The notes: generated from the letters alone by a model not told the origin. Shown: positions 1-8,075, counted from the first letter of the stretch. The stretch: 64,000 bases of DNA from Planococcus salinus (GCF_003719725.1 NZ_RIAX01000011.1:1-64000); one strand, 5' to 3'. Program-made: numbers and translations.

Positions 1-59
1 TGTTCGGTTTTCAAGGTTCAAGTTGTTTGTTTAAGTTGCTGTCGTTCTTGACGACTTTT

Positions 60-91
60 ATTATATTAAAGCATGATTCAATTCCTGTCAA
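60..91 (-). promoter_or_regulatory. Probable rRNA operon promoter reading out of the left edge
   Basis: On the minus strand a perfect TTGACA (86-91) is followed after 17 bases by TAATAT (63-68); a TATAAT (60-65) overlaps it at 20 bases. Downstream, at 21-1, the minus strand reads a TTGAACCTTGAAAACCG-type leader that resembles sequence commonly found just ahead of 16S rRNA in Bacillales. In B. subtilis an rRNA operon lies near kbaA, which fits. The rest of 92-363 holds no gene that I can recognise. The rRNA assignment is inference, since no rRNA sequence is inside the window. Confidence 0.6.
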
Positions 92-363
92 CAGATTTCA
101 AAAAGTTTTTTTCAAGTTCTTTTATTTCTTTATAAACTGTGTAATTAGCCCGAAATTCCAGGCCTCCATTGCCTTTCTCTTCTATTATGTTTCGCCTTCA
201 ATGGGAAAAGTGACTCTCATCTTCTTCGCTGCTTCAAAAACCAACACGCTGAAAGATTTTTGTTTTTCATTTTCCTGAATGACGCAAAAAAACGGCTGGA
301 ACGTAGTCAACCGATTTAGTTTCCGTTGTGCCGGTTTACACTTCGCCAAGCTTTATCGCCAAT

Positions 364-409
364 AAAAAAGCCGTTGCTACTCTCCCTTCAAGGGAAATTC
401 GCAACAGCG
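364..409 (-). terminator. Rho-independent terminator after kbaA
   Basis: A stem with outer arms GTTGC/GCAAC and an inner TCCCTT/AAGGGA hairpin (370-409) is followed on the minus strand by a run of six T (369-364). It begins 11 bases past the kbaA stop codon. Confidence 0.65.
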
Positions 410-419
410 CTTCTTACTA

Positions 420-1109
420 TTATTGTTTCTTCACAGCCGGCTTGTTTGCTGCGGCTCTTCGTTTCGCACGGCGTTCTTCGAGTTTCAGGCGGTCTTCTTC
501 AGACTTGGCATTGTATTTCGGCAACATCAGCAGCTGATAAGCATTGACTGATAAGAACGGGAACAGCAGCAGGGTCACCCAGCTGTCGATGTTTCCGGCT
601 TCCACCATCAGTGCAGGGAGCCATTCCAATGTCGTTACGGCGATCATGAAAAACAACGCCGAGATGAATGTCGACTTGTTGGTCCACTTGGCCTTGAAAT
701 AAGCTGTCACCAATGCCGTTCCGATCAGAATGGCCAATAGACCCGCATACAGCCAGCCCTGTGCTGCCGTTTCGGCGTTTGGCGCAAAGCGGAACGTTAT
801 CAAATCGAATATCACAATCGCAATGATCAGCAGTTGCACCCAATTCCATAAGCGCAGCGTCCGGAACATGTTGACGCCGAACTGGTGAATCGTCAAATAA
901 GCGAAAAAGCCCATTTGCGCAATGATACTCATCGTAATACCAACAACCACCATCCATGCAAAGCCAGCCAGAAATTCTCCCCATTGGCCATTTTGAAAAG
1001 CTTCTGCAAAGACATCATTCCAGCGGATGAATAAACCAAGAACGCCGGTGATTCCTCCACCGATCAAGATTGCATTTATGAAAAATTTTACCCAATTTCG
1101 TATTGTCAC
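420..1109 (-). CDS. kbaA: KbaA-like membrane protein (KinB signalling pathway activator family)
   Basis: This 229-residue protein matches the KbaA family, membrane proteins that in B. subtilis are needed for activation of the sporulation kinase KinB. About six hydrophobic helices are visible, near residues 9-28, 46-74, 88-106, 118-138, 148-167 and 174-194, followed by a strongly basic tail from about 200. The start is GTG, with a GGAGG seven bases upstream. In B. subtilis gerD and pdaB flank kbaA; neither is present here. KinB is not visible in the window, so the role in this organism is inferred from family only and could be vestigial or different. Confidence 0.75.
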   Translation of the reverse strand: MTIRNWVKFFINAILIGGGITGVLGLFIRWNDVFAEAFQNGQWGEFLAGFAWMVVVGITMSIIAQMGFFAYLTIHQFGVNMFRTLRLWNWVQLLIIAIVIFDLITFRFAPNAETAAQGWLYAGLLAILIGTALVTAYFKAKWTNKSTFISALFFMIAVTTLEWLPALMVEAGNIDSWVTLLLFPFLSVNAYQLLMLPKYNAKSEEDRLKLEERRAKRRAAANKPAVKKQ

Positions 1110-1280
1110 TTGAATGCCTCCGTTATTTGAAGTCCTTCTAAGATTGTATCAACCTGAAGAAAAAAAATCCATCAGCCCCGCTCCAAACTTGTGAACAAAC
1201 CTTGACACTACAGGAATGTTGTCTGAAGCGGCTGTTCCCTTTTCAAGACCGCCCCTTATCTTCAGCGCTTCCCAATAAAG

Positions 1281-1310
1281 AAACCGGAAAATCAAAGGAT
1301 TTCCCGGTTT
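1281..1310 (-). terminator. Hairpin terminator after salA
   Basis: AAACCGGaAAATC and GATTTcCCGGTTT form a near-perfect stem around a short loop, 11 bases beyond the salA stop. The T-run after it on the minus strand is weak (TTTCTTTATT). The rest of the spacer to kbaA (1110-1280) shows no gene; gerD, expected here, is missing. Confidence 0.5.
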
Positions 1311-1320
1311 TGCATGTATT

Positions 1321-2382
1321 TTATTTTTTCTCAAACTGTTTCAGGATCTGGTCGGCAATTTCTCCGTAAATCTTGCCTGTCGGATGATCTTCCAAGTAAA
1401 CGGAAGGTGCAAAATCTTCTTCGTTCCAATCCGGTTGACCGAGAGGGATTTGACCGAGCAGCGGCACTTGCAATTCTTCAGCCAGCTTAGGTCCGCCACC
1501 TTGTCCAAAGAGGTATTCTCTGTTGCCGGTTTCCTTGCTTTCAAACCATGCCATGTTTTCAATGACACCCAGTACTTCATGATCCGTCTGCAGCGCCATC
1601 GCTCCTGCACGGGCTGCTACGAAAGCGGCCGTCGGATGCGGAGTGGTGACCACGATTTCCTTGGACGCCGGAAGCATCTGGTGAATATCCAGAGCCACAT
1701 CTCCTGTCCCTGGTGGAAGGTCCAGCAGCAGGTAATCAAGATCGCCCCACTCTACGTCACGGAAAAACTGATCCAACACTTTCCCGAGCATCGGGCCACG
1801 CCACACGACCGGCATGTTCTCTTCTACGAAAAAGCCCATGGAAATGACTTTTACGCCGAAGCGTTCCACCGGGATGATGGTGTCTCCGCGGACAACCGGC
1901 GTTTTTTCAATTCCCATCATATCCGGCACACTGAAGCCGTAAATATCCGCATCGATCAAACCCACTTTTTTTCCCATGCGTGCAAGGGCAATCGCCAGGT
2001 TGACGGAAACGGTCGATTTCCCTACACCGCCTTTTCCGCTGGCGATGGAGATGAATTCAACTTTGTTCATCGGAGACAGTAGATCCTGCGCTTCCGATTC
2101 GCTGGCTGTACCGCGGAACTGAGACAAGGCTTCAGGCGGCAGTTCTTCAAAACGGATACCGACAGAACCCGCTCCCGCTCCTTTCAGTGTTTCCACGACT
2201 TTCATCTGCAATTGCATCTGTTCCGGCGTGTTGGTCTTGGCAATCGCCAATTTGACACTGACGTGGTTTTTCTCTTCTTTGATCGTCACCGACGTAATGC
2301 CGTTTGTTTCTGTCAACGATCTATGTAAAAACGGATCCTGCAACTCTCCGAGTAATTCGCGAACTTGTTGTTCTGTTAACAT
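1321..2382 (-). CDS. salA: SalA/Mrp-family P-loop ATPase
   Basis: This is a Mrp/NBP35-family ATPase of about 353 residues. A MIP18-like N-terminal domain (about 1-85) precedes the deviant Walker A SGKGGVGKST near residue 115, and the LIDADIYG and LPPGTGD motifs follow. The C-terminal CxxC found in Fe-S carrier Mrp proteins is not visible: that segment reads NMAWFESKETGN. This matches the B. subtilis SalA type, which acts as a transcription regulator, better than a canonical Fe-S scaffold. I chose the second ATG because GGAG lies nine bases upstream of it; the ATG two codons earlier is too close. It sits alone between two terminators. Confidence 0.85.
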   Translation of the reverse strand: MLTEQQVRELLGELQDPFLHRSLTETNGITSVTIKEEKNHVSVKLAIAKTNTPEQMQLQMKVVETLKGAGAGSVGIRFEELPPEALSQFRGTASESEAQDLLSPMNKVEFISIASGKGGVGKSTVSVNLAIALARMGKKVGLIDADIYGFSVPDMMGIEKTPVVRGDTIIPVERFGVKVISMGFFVEENMPVVWRGPMLGKVLDQFFRDVEWGDLDYLLLDLPPGTGDVALDIHQMLPASKEIVVTTPHPTAAFVAARAGAMALQTDHEVLGVIENMAWFESKETGNREYLFGQGGGPKLAEELQVPLLGQIPLGQPDWNEEDFAPSVYLEDHPTGKIYGEIADQILKQFEKK

Positions 2383-2464
2383 ATCCATACACTCCTTATG
2401 TCTTTAGCTCACCGTCAAGTATAACACAGCTGCCATCATTTTAAATCTATTCAGTCTTTTAAAA

Positions 2465-2537
2465 GAAAAGCGGAAATGGACCGTTCAGTTCCGACTGTCT
2501 TACGACCTCAGAAGCTGGCCGTTGGAGTCTGGACAAA
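2465..2537. repeat. Tandem repeat short unit 1
   Basis: First of three short units, each beginning GAAAAGCGGAAA and ending TCTGGACAAA. It is 73 bases because of one extra base in AAATGGACCG compared with the next unit's AAACGGCCG, so its outer arms pair less well. Confidence 0.85.
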
Positions 2538-2609
2538 GAAAAGCGGAAACGGCCGTTCAGTTCCGACTGTCTTACGACCTCAGAAGCTGGCCGTTGGAGT
2601 CTGGACAAA
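2538..2609. repeat. Tandem repeat short unit 2
   Basis: Seventy-two bases, apparently identical to unit 3. The ends carry AACGGCC and GGCCGTT, which can pair. The middle reads TGTCTTACGACCTCAGAAGC and lacks the inner hairpins of the long unit. Confidence 0.9.
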
Positions 2610-2681
2610 GAAAAGCGGAAACGGCCGTTCAGTTCCGACTGTCTTACGACCTCAGAAGCTGGCCGTTGGAGTCTGGACAAA
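2610..2681. repeat. Tandem repeat short unit 3
   Basis: Seventy-two bases, a direct copy of unit 2. The 72-base period is divisible by three, which is why long but meaningless reading frames run through the array on both strands. Confidence 0.9.
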
Positions 2682-2804
2682 GAAAAGCGGAAACGGCCGT
2701 TCAGTTCCGACAGGCGTAAGACGGTCTGGCGAAGCGGCATGTTCTCAGCCGCACAGCCAGAGTGGCTTACGACCCGAGGAGCTGGCCGTTGAAGCCTGGA
2801 CAAA
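2682..2804. repeat. Long structured repeat unit with nested stems
   Basis: This unit starts and ends like the short units but carries about 51 extra bases. The extra part is a nested palindrome: AACGGCC 2692-2698 with GGCCGTT 2784-2790; CGTAAG 2715-2720 with CTTACG 2766-2771; TCTGGC 2725-2730 with GCCAGA 2756-2761; GCGGC 2734-2738 with GCCGC 2748-2752 around a nine-base loop. The internal loops between the inner tiers are symmetrical (4/4 and 3/3). A partial fifth copy (GAAAAGCAGGACCGGCC) follows at 2805-2822. The array fills the rpsI-salA spacer, where B. subtilis has ybaJ, ybaK and cwlD. No protein is supported. Confidence 0.85.
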
Positions 2805-2843
2805 GAAAAGCAGGACCGGCCTCTTAGCCAAAAACATTTCCAC

Positions 2844-2885
2844 AAAAAAACAAAACCCCTGTTCTCCGAAGAGAAAAGGGGTTTT
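2844..2885 (-). terminator. Terminator of rplM-rpsI
   Basis: AAAACCCC (2852-2859) pairs with GGGGTTTT (2878-2885), and TTCTC with GAGAA inside it. On the minus strand the stem is followed by GTTTTTTT. It lies directly after the rpsI stop. Confidence 0.85.
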
Positions 2886-2892
2886 CGATAAA

Positions 2893-3285
2893 TTAACGTT
2901 TTGAGAACTGAGGCGCACGACGAGCTGAACGAAGACCGTATTTTTTACGTTCTTTCATCCGTGGGTCGCGTGTCAAAAGTCCAGCTGATTTCAATGCCGG
3001 ACGGAAAGCAGGGTCTACAGTAAGTAGAGCGCGTGCGATACCGTGACGGATTGCGCCAGCTTGTCCAGTGAACCCGCCGCCATTGACGTTTACGAGTACA
3101 TCGTAGCTTCCTAGAGTTTCAGTAGCTACCAATGGTTGTTTGATGATTTGCTCAAGAGTTTCGTAAGGGACATAATCCGATACGTCACGCTTGTTGATTG
3201 TGATTGTGCCGTCACCCGGTACTAAACGTACGCGAGCTGTTGAGTTTTTACGGCGACCTGTACCAATATATTGAACTTGTGCCAA
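2893..3285 (-). CDS. rpsI: 30S ribosomal protein S9
   Basis: S9 (uS9) is a small-subunit protein whose C-terminal tail reaches the P-site tRNA. The 130-residue product begins [19 protein letters not shown] and ends with the family's basic tail, [13 protein letters not shown], so it is full length. It lies 28 bases after rplM and ends at a strong terminator, making a two-gene rplM-rpsI operon. Confidence 0.98.
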   Translation of the reverse strand: MAQVQYIGTGRRKNSTARVRLVPGDGTITINKRDVSDYVPYETLEQIIKQPLVATETLGSYDVLVNVNGGGFTGQAGAIRHGIARALLTVDPAFRPALKSAGLLTRDPRMKERKKYGLRSARRAPQFSKR

Positions 3286-3313
3286 GGGTGTATCCTCCTC
3301 TTATTTGCTATTA

Positions 3314-3751
3314 TTATCCGCGAAGCTGGTAAGTTTCTGGTTGTTGAGCCTGATGGTTATGCTCTGGTCCTGCATATACGTGCAATTTCTTGAAGATCTG
3401 ACGGCCTAGGGAGTTTTTAGGAAGCATCCCTTTAATCGCCAATTCAAGCATTTTTGTTGGGTATTTCGTGCGCATTTCAAGTGCTGTACGCTGTTTCAAG
3501 CCACCGCTGTATTGTGTGTGGCGGTAGTAGATTTTGTCTGTAAGCTTTTTACCTGTAAGGTGAATCTTGTCTGCATTGATGATGATTACGTGATCACCAG
3601 TGTCAACGTTCGGTGTGAATGTTGGTTTGTATTTACCGCGCAGGATTGAAGCGACTTCAGAAGCCAAACGTCCAAGAGTTTGTCCTTCTGCATCGACAAC
3701 CAACCATTTACGCTCTACTTCGTGACCTTTAGCCATGAATGTTGTACGCAT
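3314..3751 (-). CDS. rplM: 50S ribosomal protein L13
   Basis: L13 (uL13) is an early assembly protein of the large subunit. With the ATG at 3751 the product is 145 residues ([16 protein letters not shown]...), the normal family length. The frame stays open ten codons further upstream, but AGGAGG lies nine bases ahead of the chosen ATG. It has its own promoter and a roughly 125-base leader, and is co-transcribed with rpsI. Confidence 0.97.
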   Translation of the reverse strand: MRTTFMAKGHEVERKWLVVDAEGQTLGRLASEVASILRGKYKPTFTPNVDTGDHVIIINADKIHLTGKKLTDKIYYRHTQYSGGLKQRTALEMRTKYPTKMLELAIKGMLPKNSLGRQIFKKLHVYAGPEHNHQAQQPETYQLRG

Positions 3752-3874
3752 GTATATTGTCCTCCTAATGTATCGTCTCATTTAAAAAATCATGTGTTCC
3801 GTTGTTCCGTTTTTTCGTTATCCCTAAACACAAATAACCTTCCGGGGCATATCGTGGGGGTAATGAAAATACCA
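3752..3874 (-). promoter_or_regulatory. Candidate L13 leader in the rplM 5' UTR
   Basis: Firmicutes rplM-rpsI operons often carry a structured L13 leader (an Rfam family). This untranslated stretch contains CCCCCACG and a GCCCCGGAAGGTTAT segment that look like a conserved leader. I did not fold it and could not run a covariance search, so the call rests on position and partial resemblance. Confidence 0.4.
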
Positions 3875-3880
3875 TACATC

Positions 3881-3909
3881 ATCTTATAACGCCAGCGCCT
3901 GAAAGTCAA
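3881..3909 (-). promoter_or_regulatory. Promoter of rplM-rpsI
   Basis: TTGACT (3904-3909) and TAAGAT (3881-3886) are separated by 17 bases. A TATAAG two bases earlier is an alternative -10. It lies between the truA stop and the rplM leader. Confidence 0.6.
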
Positions 3910-3941
3910 GCGTTTTTGTAAAAACACCAGGAAAAGTTGCT

Positions 3942-4685
3942 TCAGTGTTCATACGTCACTTTTTCCAGGTATAAACCGTGGGCTGCCGCAGTTTTTCCAG
4001 CTGCATCCCGATCGGCTGCCCGGAGGATTTCAGCAAGCTCTTCCGGCTTTCGCCGTCCGACTCCTATTTCCTGCAGCGTGCCGGCAATGATCCGGACCAT
4101 ATTGTATAAAAAGCCGGAGCCTTCTATCACCATATGCAATTCTTCACCGTGTTCTTCAAATTCCAACCGGCGAATGGTCCGGACTTTATCGACGACTGCT
4201 GTGTTCGCCGCGCAGAAACTGGAAAAGTCATGAGTGCCCAGCAACGCTTGAGCCGCCTGTTTCATCGCCTCTACATCCAAAGGCTGTTTGACATGGACCA
4301 GGTAATTGCGGGTAAACGGACTGATGATCTGGCGCCGGTCCCATTTGTAGCGGTATGTCTTCCCGGATGCATGATAGCGTGCATGGAAAGTTTGATCCAC
4401 TTCTTCGATATGCCAGATCCGGATATCTTCCGGCAGCAATACATTCAACGCTCTCAGCCACCCTGCCAGCGGAATAGTGAGCGGCGTATCGAAATGGATG
4501 ACCTGCCCTGTGGCATGGACTTTTGCATCGGTCCTGCCACTTGCCACGACTTGAACCCTTTGCCCTTTATGAATCCTTTCCAGGACGTTCATCAGCTCCA
4601 ACTGCACGGTTCGTGAGTCCGGCTGGATTTGATAGCCTGCAAACCCCGAGCCGTCATAAGCAATCTTCGCACGTAATCGTTTCAT
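3942..4685 (-). CDS. truA: tRNA pseudouridine(38-40) synthase TruA
   Basis: TruA isomerises uridines 38-40 in the anticodon arm of tRNAs. The catalytic aspartate is Asp53 in ASGRTDAKVHATGQ. The product is 247 residues from the ATG at 4685, which has GGAG upstream; an in-frame extension of ten codons would overlap ecfT and lacks a better ribosome binding site. It is the last gene of ecfA1-ecfA2-ecfT-truA, the order also found in B. subtilis. Confidence 0.96.
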   Translation of the reverse strand: MKRLRAKIAYDGSGFAGYQIQPDSRTVQLELMNVLERIHKGQRVQVVASGRTDAKVHATGQVIHFDTPLTIPLAGWLRALNVLLPEDIRIWHIEEVDQTFHARYHASGKTYRYKWDRRQIISPFTRNYLVHVKQPLDVEAMKQAAQALLGTHDFSSFCAANTAVVDKVRTIRRLEFEEHGEELHMVIEGSGFLYNMVRIIAGTLQEIGVGRRKPEELAEILRAADRDAAGKTAAAHGLYLEKVTYEH

Positions 4686-4696
4686 ATATTCTCTCC

Positions 4697-5494
4697 TTAT
4701 GAGCGGAAATACCAAAGCGTGCCGGCCAGTGCAACCAGCACCAGCAAACTGGCTGTGTCTTTGAAGCGCCAGTTCAGCTGGCGATAACGCGTCCGGCCGC
4801 TTCCTCCGCGGTAACCCCGCACTTCCATTGCTGTCGCCAAATCTTCCGCCCGCTTAAAGGCACTGACGAATAAGGGAATGAGCAATGGAACCACCGCTTT
4901 GATCCGTTCTTTGACAGGACCGGACCCGATGTCCGAGCCACGGGCCATTTGCGCTTTCAGTATTTTGCCGGTCTCATCCATCAGCGTCGGGATGAACCGA
5001 AGCGAAATGGACATCATGAGTGCCAGTTCATGCACCGGCAGCTTGAGGCGTTTGAACGGCCCAAGCAGAACCTCAATGCCGTCCGTAATGGAAATAGGGG
5101 ATGTGGTGAGTGTTAAAATACTCGTGATAAAGACCAGCACCAAAAATCGGATGGCAATGAAAATCCCTTGCCGCAACCCTTCTTCATATATGGACATAAA
5201 CCCTAAATCCAGCAGCACCGCTCCTTCTCTTGTGAAAAGGATATGGAGCAGAAAAGTGAAAATCACTAAAATCATCACTGGTTTCAAGCCGTTCACTAAA
5301 AAGTACAAACGGATTCTGGACATAAATACCACAAGCAAAGTAAAGCCTATTAACAGGCCATATGTGATGGCATTGTTAGCCACAAAGACAATGGCGATGA
5401 ACAAAAAGACAAACAGGATTTTAGCGCGCGGATCCAGGCGGTGCACGAGCGAATCACCGGGAATAAAGCGACCGAAAATCATTTTCTCCATCAT
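4697..5494 (-). CDS. ecfT: ECF transporter transmembrane component EcfT
   Basis: EcfT is the CbiQ-family membrane scaffold shared by group II energy-coupling factor vitamin transporters. The 265-residue protein has several hydrophobic helices in its first 140 residues, a long cytoplasmic region with the two conserved coupling signatures (AQMARGSD and AMEVRGYRG), and a last helix at the C-terminus. The start overlaps the ecfA2 stop by four bases, implying translational coupling. No substrate-binding S component is present in the window. Confidence 0.95.
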   Translation of the reverse strand: MMEKMIFGRFIPGDSLVHRLDPRAKILFVFLFIAIVFVANNAITYGLLIGFTLLVVFMSRIRLYFLVNGLKPVMILVIFTFLLHILFTREGAVLLDLGFMSIYEEGLRQGIFIAIRFLVLVFITSILTLTTSPISITDGIEVLLGPFKRLKLPVHELALMMSISLRFIPTLMDETGKILKAQMARGSDIGSGPVKERIKAVVPLLIPLFVSAFKRAEDLATAMEVRGYRGGSGRTRYRQLNWRFKDTASLLVLVALAGTLWYFRS

Positions 5495-6363
5495 TCGGAA
5501 TCACGCCCTTCCGCCAGTGCCAGCGCGATGTTTTTAGCCAACGCCTCTTCTGTTAATGAAATGCCGTCCAGCTTGAGCCCCGTCCGCGCTTCAAAATGCC
5601 GCTGCAGGCGGACTGTCCGGGGAGGCTCCAGGCGGTAATCTCCCAATTGTTCCTCATCTGCAAAAATCACACCCGGCTCCCCAGTGACCACACAGCGGCC
5701 GTTGTGCATGATGGCGACTTGATCAGCATAGCGCGCCGCATCTTCCATACTGTGGGTAACCAGCACCGTCGTGAGCCCCTTCTGGATGTGCAGCTGATGG
5801 AACAAGTCCATGATTTCCCGCCGTCCGCGCGGATCCAACCCGGCAGTCGGTTCATCCAGCACCAGCACTTCAGGATCCATGGCCAGCACACCGGCAATCG
5901 CGACTCTGCGCATTTGCCCTCCAGACAAGTCAAAAGGGGATTTGCCCAACACTTCTTTGGGCAGACCCAACTGTTCGACAAGTTCGTGCGCCCGGCGGCT
6001 TGCTTCTTCTTCCGGAACTCCGTAATTCAAAGGTCCGAACATAATATCTTTCAGCACCGTTTCATCAAACAGCTGCTGTTCGGGAAACTGAAACACAATG
6101 CCGACCTGGCGGCGTATATCCCGCAGATTTTTCGCTTTGACGCCGGCTTCGATTTTTCGGTCTCCGATGATGACCGCGCCTTCTGTCGGCTTCAGCAAAG
6201 CATTTAAATGCTGCAGCACCGTCGACTTCCCTGAGCCTGTATGGCCAATGATTGCTGTGTAGGACCCGGACGGGATATGCAGCGAAACATCAGTTAACGC
6301 CCTTTTTTCAAAAGGCGTGTCCACTGCATAGCTATAGCCTACTTGTCGGAGTAAAATGTCCAT
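5491..6363 (-). CDS. ecfA2: ECF transporter ATPase EcfA2
   Basis: This is the second ABC ATPase of the energy-coupling factor module (290 residues). It has Walker A GHTGSGKST at residues 40-48, a Q-loop in FQFPEQQLF, the signature LSGGQMRR, and Walker B VLVLDEPTAGLD. Its start lies inside the end of ecfA1 (25-base overlap) and its stop overlaps ecfT, so the three subunits are tightly coupled. It forms a heterodimer with EcfA1 under EcfT in known systems. Confidence 0.95.
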   Translation of the reverse strand: MDILLRQVGYSYAVDTPFEKRALTDVSLHIPSGSYTAIIGHTGSGKSTVLQHLNALLKPTEGAVIIGDRKIEAGVKAKNLRDIRRQVGIVFQFPEQQLFDETVLKDIMFGPLNYGVPEEEASRRAHELVEQLGLPKEVLGKSPFDLSGGQMRRVAIAGVLAMDPEVLVLDEPTAGLDPRGRREIMDLFHQLHIQKGLTTVLVTHSMEDAARYADQVAIMHNGRCVVTGEPGVIFADEEQLGDYRLEPPRTVRLQRHFEARTGLKLDGISLTEEALAKNIALALAEGRDSE

Positions 6364-7187
6364 AGTTCATCCACCAATTCGTCTTCAGTCATGTGTTCTC
6401 TCGTGAGCGGCAAACCCGCTTCCCGGAGTAAATGCGTCATCCGCATAGCAAAAGGCAGATCCAGGCCCAGTTTGGTCAGTTCATTTCCTTCCAAAAATAC
6501 CGAATCAGGCGTACCTTCCCCGTGCTTATGCCCTGCATTCATCACCAGGATGCGGTCAGCCAGCGCCGCTTCTTCCAGGTCATGGGTAATGGAAATAACA
6601 GTTAGCCCCGTGGCTTCACGGAGTTCCCGGATGGTCTCGATCACTTCCACACGGCCCTGCGGATCCAGCATGGAAGTGGCTTCATCCAGAATCAGCAGTC
6701 TCGGCTTTAAAGCCAGTGCGCCTGCAATGGCGACGCGCTGCTTCTGGCCGCCGGATAAATGATGGGGTTCGTGATCCACGTACTCTTCCATCTTTACTTG
6801 ATGGAGAGATTCTTTCACACGCTTCACCATTTCTTCGTGCGGTACACCGTTGTTCTCCAGCGCAAAAGCCACGTCGTCCTGAACCGTAGCCCCGACAAAC
6901 TGATTATCCGGATTTTGGAACACCATGCCCATCTGGGACCGGATATCCCATAAACTTTCCTCGGACATGGTTTGGCCCATGGCACGGACTGTCCCCTGCT
7001 GCGGAAACAGTAACCCATTCATCAACTTGGCGATGGTTGATTTGCCTGAACCGTTATGGCCGACAATGGCGATCCATTCCCCATCCTGTATCGAAAAGGA
7101 TAAGTTCTCCACTGCAGGACGGACCGACTCGTCTTCCGGCATATATGTGAATGTCACATCTTCAAATGACAATATCGTCGAATTCAT
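6339..7187 (-). CDS. ecfA1: ECF transporter ATPase EcfA1
   Basis: This is the first ATPase of the ECF module (282 residues), with Walker A GHNGSGKST at 43-51, Q-loop FQNPDNQFVG, signature LSGGQKQR and Walker B LLILDEATSMLD. GGGGAGG lies upstream of the ATG. It heads the ecfA1-ecfA2-ecfT-truA operon. I found no convincing promoter in the 466-base spacer to rplQ; a structured element at 7352-7435 may control read-through. Confidence 0.95.
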   Translation of the reverse strand: MNSTILSFEDVTFTYMPEDESVRPAVENLSFSIQDGEWIAIVGHNGSGKSTIAKLMNGLLFPQQGTVRAMGQTMSEESLWDIRSQMGMVFQNPDNQFVGATVQDDVAFALENNGVPHEEMVKRVKESLHQVKMEEYVDHEPHHLSGGQKQRVAIAGALALKPRLLILDEATSMLDPQGRVEVIETIRELREATGLTVISITHDLEEAALADRILVMNAGHKHGEGTPDSVFLEGNELTKLGLDLPFAMRMTHLLREAGLPLTREHMTEDELVDELWTFYSDK

Positions 7188-7351
7188 CTAAGCTCGCCTC
7201 CCCGTTCTCTCCTAAGCTCTACTCTACTCGTTTTCAGAAGCATATGTAAAATAAATTGAAACCCCAACCAGCGTGGCTTTCTGCGAGTTGCCAGTTGCAC
7301 TCTACAGGCTTTGACAGTCAATTGATTTTCCGTTAAAGCAGAATAAATAAA

Positions 7352-7435
7352 AAAAGCGCGCACCTCATTCAGAGAAATGCGCTTTTCTGTCTCTATGGCT
7401 CCCCGGTTGCTTAAGCCGGGGTTGAATGAGGTGCG
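7352..7435 (-). ncRNA. Structured element with terminator-like hairpin between rplQ and ecfA1
   Basis: Two inverted repeats overlap here. One is a 12-base perfect stem, CGCACCTCATTC (7359-7370) with GAATGAGGTGCG (7424-7435), which encloses a CCCCGG/CCGGGG hairpin (7401-7421). The other pairs AAAAGCGC (7352-7359) with GCGCTTTT (7379-7386) and is followed on the minus strand by a T-run, like a terminator. One arm of the first stem lies in the loop of the second, so they either exclude each other or form a pseudoknot. The remainder of the 7188-7653 spacer holds the rplQ terminator and no gene I can recognise. Confidence 0.55.
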
Positions 7436-7516
7436 TAGAGCTAGACGAGACGCCACCATACAGGCTCGCTCATCATAACACTCAGCTTTTCATATTGTCG
7501 TATAAACCATGATGCT

Positions 7517-7540
7517 AAAAGAAGAGGGTCAATACCCTCT
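7517..7540 (-). terminator. Terminator after rplQ
   Basis: AGAGGGT (7523-7529) and ACCCTCT (7534-7540) form a perfect stem with a four-base loop. On the minus strand it is followed by CTTTT, a weak T-run, so read-through toward ecfA1 is possible. Confidence 0.55.
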
Positions 7541-7653
7541 CCCAGTAATTCAATGATGCCCCGGCGTCGTTGCGTCAGAATCCCGAAGAGCGCATGCGCC
7601 AATCTAAATCCGTGGCAACCGCCAAAGGCTTTAACCTGGATCGATGACCCAAA

Positions 7654-8028
7654 TTAAACTAATTCGATGATAACGATTGGTGCGCCGTCTCCACGACGAG
7701 GCCCCATTTTCATGATGCGTGTGTAGCCGCCTTGACGGTCTGCATAACGCGGTGCAACGTCGTCAAACAATTTTTGCAAAGCAAAAGATGTGCTTTCGTT
7801 GCCTTCCTCATCAGTAGTCGTTACTAGCTCACGACGGATATAAGCTGCAGCTTTACGGCGTGCATGAAGATCTCCGCGTTTGCCAAGTGTAATCATTTTT
7901 TCTACAGTTGAACGCACTTCTTTCGCACGAGCTTCAGTCGTTTGAATGCGTTCGTGTACGATTAGGTCTGTTGTAAGGTCACGTAATAGTGCTTTACGTT
8001 GAGAACTTGTACGTTGAAGCTTTCTCAT
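7654..8028 (-). CDS. rplQ: 50S ribosomal protein L17
   Basis: L17 (bL17) lies near the peptide exit tunnel. The 124-residue product starts [18 protein letters not shown] and ends [12 protein letters not shown], both typical, so it is complete. It is the last ribosomal protein gene of the S10-spc-alpha cluster and follows rpoA, as in other Firmicutes. Confidence 0.98.
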   Translation of the reverse strand: MRKLQRTSSQRKALLRDLTTDLIVHERIQTTEARAKEVRSTVEKMITLGKRGDLHARRKAAAYIRRELVTTTDEEGNESTSFALQKLFDDVAPRYADRQGGYTRIMKMGPRRGDGAPIVIIELV

Positions 8029-8075
8029 TGAAGTTTCCCTCCTTTGTTGAATAGTTCGGAACGGACTTTGGATGC

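Noticed and set aside
1149-1334. A 61-codon minus-strand frame between salA and kbaA
   Set aside because: It overlaps the salA terminator and end of salA, has no recognisable motif and no ribosome binding site; I could not relate it to gerD.
2459-2904. Long open frames on both strands through the repeat array (128 and 142 codons)
   Set aside because: They consist of the 72-base repeat read in a fixed frame, which stays open because 72 is divisible by three. There is no ribosome binding site or known protein match, and both strands are open at once.
7441-7653. A gene or tRNA in the rplQ-ecfA1 spacer
   Set aside because: No open frame with a ribosome binding site, no cloverleaf and no protein family could be recognised; only the rplQ terminator and the structured element were found.
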